In this document: positions 18,009-22,685 of the stretch, piece by piece | How positions within the stretch are numbered: position 1 is the stretch's first letter | How the letters are laid out: the number at the start of each line of letters is the position of its first letter | The notes under the pieces: model-generated | Database searches by the model: none | What the model was told of the DNA's origin: nothing | What the model saw: only the letters and a program-made list of their open reading frames with translations | Assembly: GCA_003427395.1 (NCBI GenBank) | Contig: BFEA01001370.1 | Span: forward strand, 12,696 to 35,380 | DNA: 22,685 nt | Direction: 5' to 3' | Source of the DNA: Chara braunii | Lineage: Eukaryota; Streptophyta; Charophyceae; Charales; Characeae | Translations under genes and position numbers: made by a program

Positions 18009-20172
18009 TTAAGCAGGCACACGTCCCGTGAAGACGCCCCTCCCGGCGTCGTAATCCGCCCGCAACCGGTCCCCGACCCGATGAATAGTTGACCATCCGC
18101 CACCCACACCTCCTCGGACTGGCGGCGGGGAACCGCCACTGTGCGCAACTCCGGGTGCCACCGTCCAGTCCCCGGTGTCGACCCTGCCCTCCGCAGTCCG
18201 TGCGGGTGGTGGAGGCATCGATCCTGCACTATCTCTGCCACCGTCGCTACGTGTGCCGGACCCCACCTCACCCGCACCAAACTCCCTCCCTCTAACGCCA
18301 CTGACCAACGAACCCGACCAGTGAGGGCTCACCACTGTGAACGGCGGCGGTGAATACGCCCTCCCAGGGGCCTGCTGCTTGCCGCTCTTGCGGCCCATGT
18401 GTGCGAAACGGTCATCCGTCAACGCATGCGCCAAAGCGTCGTCGTCCAAGAAAGTGTGCGCTGTGCCGTCAGGGCGCATGGGAGGCACTGTGGGGTCCCT
18501 CAACACCAAGGCGAGCCTATCTGGATCATCCTCCGGACCGTGGTCGTCGTCATCGTCGCCATTTGGTCCATCGTCTCCACCGGCACCCGCGGTATCCCCA
18601 TCTCCACCGGGTCCACCCCCTCCTCTGTCGCACGCTGCGGCACCCTGTCCCTCATCACCCGCGGCCTCGCTATCGCCACGGCCCCCACTAGGGGACCCGC
18701 CGCCCATGACAACATCCTGCCCCTCAGGGACACCCACGGCGGCATCCTGCCCCTCATAATCGAACTCGCCCTGAATCGCCTCCTCAGGGACACCCGAGTC
18801 GTCGACGTCACGGCTCCCCTCCCCTCCTGTCTCCAAGTCCCTCTGCCGACGCTGCTCGTCAAGATACGCGAACCAACCCTCCCACTGTGGCAAACTCCTC
18901 AGCCGCTCCTCCTCCTCTAGGTCCAAACGGGCATCCCTCTCCTCCTCTGTCTCAACAGGGCCCCGCTCAACGTCCGCGTTTGTGCGCACATCCTGCGGTG
19001 AGGCACGTCGACGTCCCTCGACACTCAAATCTCCCAAGCTCCCGCCAAGCTCTATGTCCTCGAAGTCCTGTGTGCGGAGCACCGATGGCGAACGGCGGCG
19101 GATACCGGCGTAGGAAGGAGTCCTCTCCCCCCCGCGATCCTCGCAGTCATGTGTCCGGCCTCTGCCTGCTGCCGACGCCAACCTCTCCGAACGCCTAAGT
19201 GGCTCCCCCTCGGGCTGTGCAGAGATCGGATGATGGGAGGGAGAGAAGCGACGATCGCGAAGGTGCACCTCCTCATCCTCGGCCTCCCCCTCCGCCTCGC
19301 TGTCGCTCCTCACCTCCCAACGCCTGCCTATGTGCCGAAGACCTCCCCGTGCCTGCTGCTCCTCCGAGTCGTCCACGCGAACCTCCGCATGTGAACGTCG
19401 TCCATGACCACCGCCGGCTCTGTTGCTGCCACTCGCCGGCCTGGTCGACGGCACAGTTCCAGTGATAACTGATGTGAATGAATCTGTGTCGTCACGACCC
19501 CCACCGTAAGTGAAGTACACTCGCTCAGCCATCGGGTCGCGACTCAGCGGCGTGTCATCATCGTCAGTCCAGTCGTCGTCGATGTCGTCGTCTGCCGCAG
19601 CAGCGTCCACATCATCCCCACCCTCCGGCCACGGTCGCAGCTCCGTCGCTCTGCTGCCAAACACGTCCCGAACCGAACGGGCTCTGGACGGTCGGCTGTC
19701 ACGGAAAGCGACAATCTGCCGCTGGATCTCCTGCTCGGAAACACTGCCATCAGGTCGTGCGCCCCACACCTCGGACTCCACATCTCCCTCCTCATCCTCC
19801 TCCTCTGCCGCCGCCCCCCCTCGACCGCTCCCCATAACCCATGGCAACACGTAACCACCACCCTGTCGTGTGCACGAGGCCAGTTTGAGATTGGTGGCAA
19901 TCTCAACCAGCTGTGCAAGCTTGGCGAACCCAAGCTTGCAGCGCCTCGTCGTGTTGACGCGCTCGTGCTCCGCCCAGTTCCTCTCCGCTGGAGAGGCAGA
20001 CGTCCACAAGTGCATGACACGGATGGCGATGGTGCGCAACTCCGGGTGGGCACGTCCATGCTCGAACCACCACGCTGCACATCGCTCGGTCTCGCTGTCC
20101 CCCCTACAATCTGCCGCCTCGGCATCGGAGAGGTCACGATCTCCCCAATCCTCTCGCCTCGAACGCCCTCAT
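18009..20172 (-). CDS. hAT C-terminal dimerisation region plus long acidic tail
   Basis: This frame opens at about 20172, one base out of step with the previous segment. It starts REDWGDRDLSDAEAADCRGD, then AAWWFEHGRAHPELRTIAIR, VMHLWTSASPAERNWAEHER and KLGFAKLAQLVEIATNLKL, the hallmark hAT C-terminal dimerisation block. After about residue 115 comes a tail of roughly 600 residues: acidic runs (AAAEEEDEEGDVESE, DDDIDDDWTDDDD), FTYGGG, a basic RRSERLA, a Glu/Arg helix (ETEEERDARLDLEEEERL) and Gly/Asp repeats, ending FTGRVPA and TAA at 18009-18011. The tail looks intrinsically disordered. Codon use is GC-rich throughout and the frame has stayed open for over 2 kb, so it is either young or recently selected. 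Confidence 0.75.
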
Positions 20173-20775
20173 CTGGTCCCTCACGGTCTTGTACAATAAC
20201 CCGACCGGATCGCCGCCGGTCTGCGCAAGGAGAAATCTGTCGCACTCCTCGACCACAAGGTGGTCCTCGACGGTCGTCTGCAGCGAATGGTAATACGTGA
20301 GGGACCGTCGGCGAGGGTTGAGGAGGTGGGCCGCGACATGTGCGGGCTCTAGCATGTGGAGGTTGCGGATGGCAACCTCACGCACGCACGGATCGATCAT
20401 GTCCTCAGGCACGTCGACCCTCCTCATCAACTGCAGCAGATATTGACTCCACTCGTAAACGACGGACATCATCATCCCACCTCTATCCATCCTGCGCAAC
20501 AGCTGGTGGACGGGCGACATGACTAGGATGGCGTAATGGACACGCTGCCAAAACTCCCCGTCCCGGATCTGCTGCTGCACCCACTGCGCCTGAGATACGT
20601 GGGCGGGATCCCATGGGATGCGTGCCCAAGCATCCCCGTGCAACATGCTCTCCAACGCGTCTCGTTGGCCTTTGAGACACGTCAGCATCAGGAAAACCGA
20701 TGCAAACCGTGTCTCAACGGGCTTGACGAGCTGAACGCGAGGGCTCACCTTCCTAAACAGGNGCCTTTGAGACAC
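20134..20775 (-). CDS. hAT transposase central segment
   Basis: This continues the DUF659 segment once one copy of the 94-bp duplication is ignored. It shares the peptide LFRKVSPRVQLVKPVETRF with the previous segment because of that duplication, then runs QRDALESMLHGDAW, MMMSVVYEWSQYLLQLMRRV and GGDPVGLLYKTVRDQMRAFE. This matches the helical insertion and approach to the C-terminal region in hAT proteins. It ends in TGA at 20134-20136, while the expected C-terminal sequence continues in the neighbouring frame from about 20150. Confidence 0.75.
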   Translation of the reverse strand: MSQRXLFRKVSPRVQLVKPVETRFASVFLMLTCLKGQRDALESMLHGDAWARIPWDPAHVSQAQWVQQQIRDGEFWQRVHYAILVMSPVHQLLRRMDRGGMMMSVVYEWSQYLLQLMRRVDVPEDMIDPCVREVAIRNLHMLEPAHVAAHLLNPRRRSLTYYHSLQTTVEDHLVVEECDRFLLAQTGGDPVGLLYKTVRDQMRAFEARGLGRS

Positions 20776-20856
20776 GTCAGCATCAGGAAAACCGATGCAA
20801 ACCGTGTCTCAACGGGCTTGACGAGCTGAACGCGAGGGCTCACCTTCCTAAACAGG
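20668..20856. repeat. 94-bp exact duplication around a single N (assembly artefact)
   Basis: 20668-20761 and 20763-20856 are identical over 94 bases, separated only by N at 20762. Removing one copy and the N (95 bases) brings the reading frames on either side into register. This is what an unmerged contig overlap at a minimal gap looks like, so the frame break here is probably not biological. Confidence 0.9.
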
Positions 20857-21506
20857 GTGTGAGCAGCGTCGTGCGATTTAATAAATCGCACAAGCGCTCG
20901 AGCGCGGATGATGGTCTCCTTGACCCACACCACTCGCCTCCCGATATCTGACAACATCAAGTTGCAGACATGGGTGGAGCAGGGGAGCCAAGTGATCCTC
21001 CTGATGTCAGGCTCGGGGTCTGTGGCGAACCTGCGCGCTGCCGCCGTATAGTTACTGGCGGAGTCTGTGCAGAAGCCGATCACGTCCTTTGCAGGAAAGG
21101 ACAAGATGATGGCCCGCCACCTACGGTACATGACATCCGCTGTGTCTCGGACCGACCCATCACGTGCGACGGTGGCGTACAGCAGGGCGCCATTGGCGCC
21201 CCCTGCCAGGAAGTTCACGAGCGGCTTGCCGCTGCGCGACTTCCTCCCGTCGGAAAGGATACTGGCACCGCTGTGCCGGAAAGTGGTGCGCACCTCGCTC
21301 ACCATCATCGCCACCTTCGCCCTCTGCGAAGGGATTCCGGCCCCCGCTGTAACCCTGAAGGAGGGAAACCGGAACTGGATAGACCGAGGCACTCTCTCTG
21401 CTGCATGCCGCACCCTCTGGAACTCAGGACCACGGAAGGCGTTGAATGGCAACTTCTTCACGTAGATCCACTGAAGCCACGCGTCATGGAACTCGGCCAA
21501 CTTCTC
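20763..21506 (-). CDS. hAT transposase DUF659 segment
   Basis: It begins EKLAEFHDAWLQWIYVKKLP directly after the TGA. Counting from the Leu at 21500 as residue 1, DUF659 hallmarks are GIPSQ (55-59), SILSDGRKS (80-88), NFLAGG (96-101), VIGFCTDSASNY (140-151) and ITWLPCSTHVCNLMLSDIG (169-187). LVRFIKSHDAAHTLFRKVS follows (203-221), then KPVETRFASVFLML (228-241). DUF659 marks plant hAT-like transposases, and its Asp residues in SDGR and CTDSASN are plausible catalytic positions of the RNase H-like fold (family knowledge plus inference). The frame ends artificially at the duplication around the N at 20762. Confidence 0.85.
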
Positions 21507-21819
21507 TCAGGCGTACATCTCGACAATCGTGGTCTGCCGAGCCCTCTTCTCCCTGCCCGTGTCTAGCACCTCGACGCCAGTCTGCCCCACTGTGCTCTTC
21601 TCCCTCCTTGCGCGGTCCAGCTCATCTCGCGGCGCCCTAGTAGCAGGACCCGCTCCACCGACGCCTCTCGACGTCATCACCACCTCCTCCCCCGGCAGGT
21701 TAGGCTCTCCGACTGCCTCGTCTACCTCGTCTGCAACCGCCCCCTCCCTGGCCCCACCCTCGCGGCCCTCCTGAGCCTCCTCCTCATCGAGGGCGTCCTG
21801 ATTGTCGTTGTGTCCCGTA
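21507..21819 (-). CDS. hAT transposase acidic linker
   Basis: This is in a different frame from the zinc-finger segment, shifted by the equivalent of one missing base. It is rich in Asp, Glu, Gly and Arg (for example DNQDALDEEEAQEGREGG) and ends KRARQTTIVEMYA followed by TGA at 21507-21509. The same frame continues directly into the DUF659 segment, so the stop is best read as a nonsense mutation. The basic KRAR cluster could serve nuclear import, which is an inference. Confidence 0.6.
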
Positions 21820-22174
21820 TACCCTTGTCTGCCATCCACCTCTGCACCCGATGAGCAGTGGACGGCACAAATGTGTAGTCCGTGCCGTTCCAGAGTTTCG
21901 CGAGAACTCTCTTCCCCCAAGCCTTGCAGAACTTCGACTGCGTGAAATGACGCGCGGCCTTCGACGACCCCCCCTGAAACAGGTGGCCGCATAAGTTGCA
22001 ACGCAACTTTCCGTCCCCGTGCATCTTCGACTGGTCCCCGACGTACTGGCCCGCGGTGACGTAGTTCCAAACAATGTTCCCTTGCCTCAACTTCGCCATC
22101 TCTTTCTCGGACAGCGAGTTGAATTGGGCACCCCCAGACCCCCCCGCACCGCTGGTCCTTGCACCCCCCGTCAT
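21820..22174 (-). CDS. hAT transposase N-terminus: BED-like zinc finger
   Basis: The start is taken at ATG 22174-22172, just before a Gly/Ser-rich leader; the in-frame ATG at 22099 (MAKLRQGNIVWNYV) is the alternative. The finger runs from Cys at 22000-21998 to Cys at 21928-21926 with spacing C-x2-C-x13-H-x6-C, inside GDGKLRCNLCGHLFQGGSSK and the following AARHF. This is the BED-type DNA-binding finger found at the N-terminus of plant hAT transposases. The frame stays open to about 21722, but homology-like sequence switches to the next frame near 21820, after WMADKG. Confidence 0.75.
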
Positions 22175-22388
22175 CGCCCCCCCCACCAGGATCCAGCAAG
22201 TCGTGTCCGCGTCGGCCGATATCGTATGACCGTGCCGCACCGTCGATGTAGCGCCCCCTCGATGTCGCTGCACCCTGACACCCCCGCCGCTCCCGCCGCC
22301 GAGTCCCCCTGTTGTCGCTCCAGGCTACGGCCAACCAGCACCCCGGCTGGCCGCCCTCGACCGGCCTCCCGAGGCGGGCTGCTCCGCC

Positions 22389-22468
22389 CGGCCGCTGTCG
22401 GCCGCGAACGGCCTCGCTCGGCCGCGTGCGGCCGGGTTCGTCCGTGATCGGCCGTGTTCGGCCGCAGC
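22389..22468. promoter_or_regulatory. Array of eight CGGCC-type boxes at exact 10-bp spacing
   Basis: Units begin at 22389, 22399, 22409, 22419, 22429, 22439, 22449 and 22459. Six read CGGCCG, one CGGCCT and one CGTCCG; the four bases between boxes vary. A ninth half-box CGGTC is in phase at 22469. Two more CGGCCG sites follow at 22520 and 22531. The array lies about 215-295 bp upstream of the transposase ATG, inside the element's right flank. hAT transposases are known to bind short subterminal repeats (for example AAACGG repeats in maize Ac), so a transposase-binding or autoregulatory role is a reasonable inference. Confidence 0.6.
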
Positions 22469-22599
22469 CGGTCACTAAAACCGCTGCGCGCTTGGAAAGG
22501 CCGCGCGAGCCGACGATTACGGCCGTGCATCGGCCGCAGGGCAGCGCGGGGCCGCTGTCCCACGTGCTCGCGCGGCGCGCGCCGCTGCAGGGTTTGCAC

Positions 22600-22628
22600 G
22601 AAGAAGAAGAAGAAGAAGAAGAAGAAGA

Positions 22629-22685
<57 letters not shown>
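22600..22685 (+). repeat. (GAA)n then (CT)n microsatellite at window edge
   Basis: About nine GAA units (22600-22628) are followed by (CT)n to the end of the window, broken only by CTTTCT near 22633-22638. Confidence 0.95.

Larger units (their letters stand above)
17493..22174 (-). pseudogene. hAT transposase with BED finger, DUF659 and acidic tail
   Basis: One gene in pieces, reading leftward from the ATG at 22174. In order it has a C2HC BED-like finger, an acidic linker, DUF659, a central hAT region, the hAT dimerisation region, then a tail of over 600 residues. hAT transposases cut and paste DNA in the nucleus using an RNase H-like fold, with the C-terminal region needed for multimerisation. 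Lesions are a frame change near 21820, TGA at 21507-21509, an assembly duplication at 20668-20856, an extra base near 20150, and TAA at 18009-18011. Introns could explain some frame changes, but no convincing splice sites were found, and the two stops lie inside otherwise continuous coding sequence. Most hAT transposases are 600-800 residues; this would be about 1,500. Confidence 0.8.
16255..22570 (-). mobile_element. hAT-superfamily DNA transposon (edges inferred)
   Basis: The element is defined by the minus-strand transposase gene at 17493-22174 plus GGCC-rich non-coding flanks on both sides (16288-16395 and 22326-22560). The left edge is placed where the (TA)n tract stops and the right edge before the (GAA)n/(CT)n tract. 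I could not identify matched terminal inverted repeats or an 8-bp target-site duplication, which hAT elements normally have, so both edges are approximate and the right end may lie beyond the window. The element is about 6.3 kb. Confidence 0.6.

Noticed and set aside
18337-18920. Long plus-strand open frames opposite the hAT tail
   Set aside because: They are Ser/Pro/Arg-rich mirror frames of the minus-strand coding sequence; the minus strand carries the recognisable hAT motifs.
21722-22475. Upstream part of the minus-strand frame that carries the acidic linker (before about 21820) as coding sequence
   Set aside because: Over this stretch the neighbouring frame carries the zinc finger; upstream of 22174 the sequence is the phased CGGCC array, whose translation gives meaningless Arg/Pro repeats.
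1-22685. CRISPR arrays, bacterial operons, rRNA genes
   Set aside because: No spaced identical repeats, ribosome-binding sites, or rRNA landmarks were seen; the window is eukaryotic in character.

Overview
The window reads as nuclear DNA of a plant-lineage eukaryote that is dominated by repeats and has no ordinary host gene I can support. Evidence for a nuclear eukaryote is the dense microsatellites ((GA)n, (TA)n, (GT)n, (CT)n), long poly-A/T runs, tRNA-derived SINE-like sequence, a MITE with long terminal inverted repeats, and a degenerate plant-type hAT transposase. The hAT protein resembles, from memory, hypothetical proteins of charophyte algae such as Chara; this is a low-confidence guess about species. 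Scattered N bases (1035, 1154, 6184, 6191, 6200, 6243, 10885, 16176, 20762) show a draft assembly.

Layout. 1-1225: GC-rich, purine-rich non-coding DNA with short tandem repeats. 1226-1589: a 364-bp MITE with about 70-bp inverted ends, followed within 30 bp by a tRNA-derived SINE-like sequence. 1796-12143: non-coding patchwork with palindromes, diverged tandem and direct repeats, a tRNA-like remnant (6995-7061, minus), one copy of a 300-bp dispersed repeat (10147-10450) and a twice-repeated motif near 11603-11730. 12144-12214: a tRNA very like mitochondrial tRNA-Gln but with a UUU anticodon. 13230-13257: a perfect palindrome related to two others at 1877-1906 and 6807-6832. 13646-13940: second copy of the 300-bp repeat. 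14000-15840: AT/T-rich DNA. 15841-16254: alternating (GA)n and (TA)n blocks with a repeated short flank.

16255 to about 22570: one large hAT-superfamily transposon on the minus strand. Its gene (17493-22174, reading right to left) encodes a C2HC BED-like zinc finger, an acidic linker, a DUF659 domain, the hAT C-terminal dimerisation region and then an unusual acidic low-complexity tail of more than 600 residues. The reading frame is broken by two frameshifts and two in-frame stops, and by a 94-bp exact duplication around a single N that is almost certainly an assembly artefact. GGCC-rich clusters lie at both sides of the gene. The one upstream of the gene is a striking array of eight CGGCC-type boxes spaced exactly 10 bp apart (22389-22468), a candidate subterminal transposase-binding array on one face of the helix. 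This array is the most unusual signal in the window. The window closes in (GAA)n and (CT)n microsatellites.
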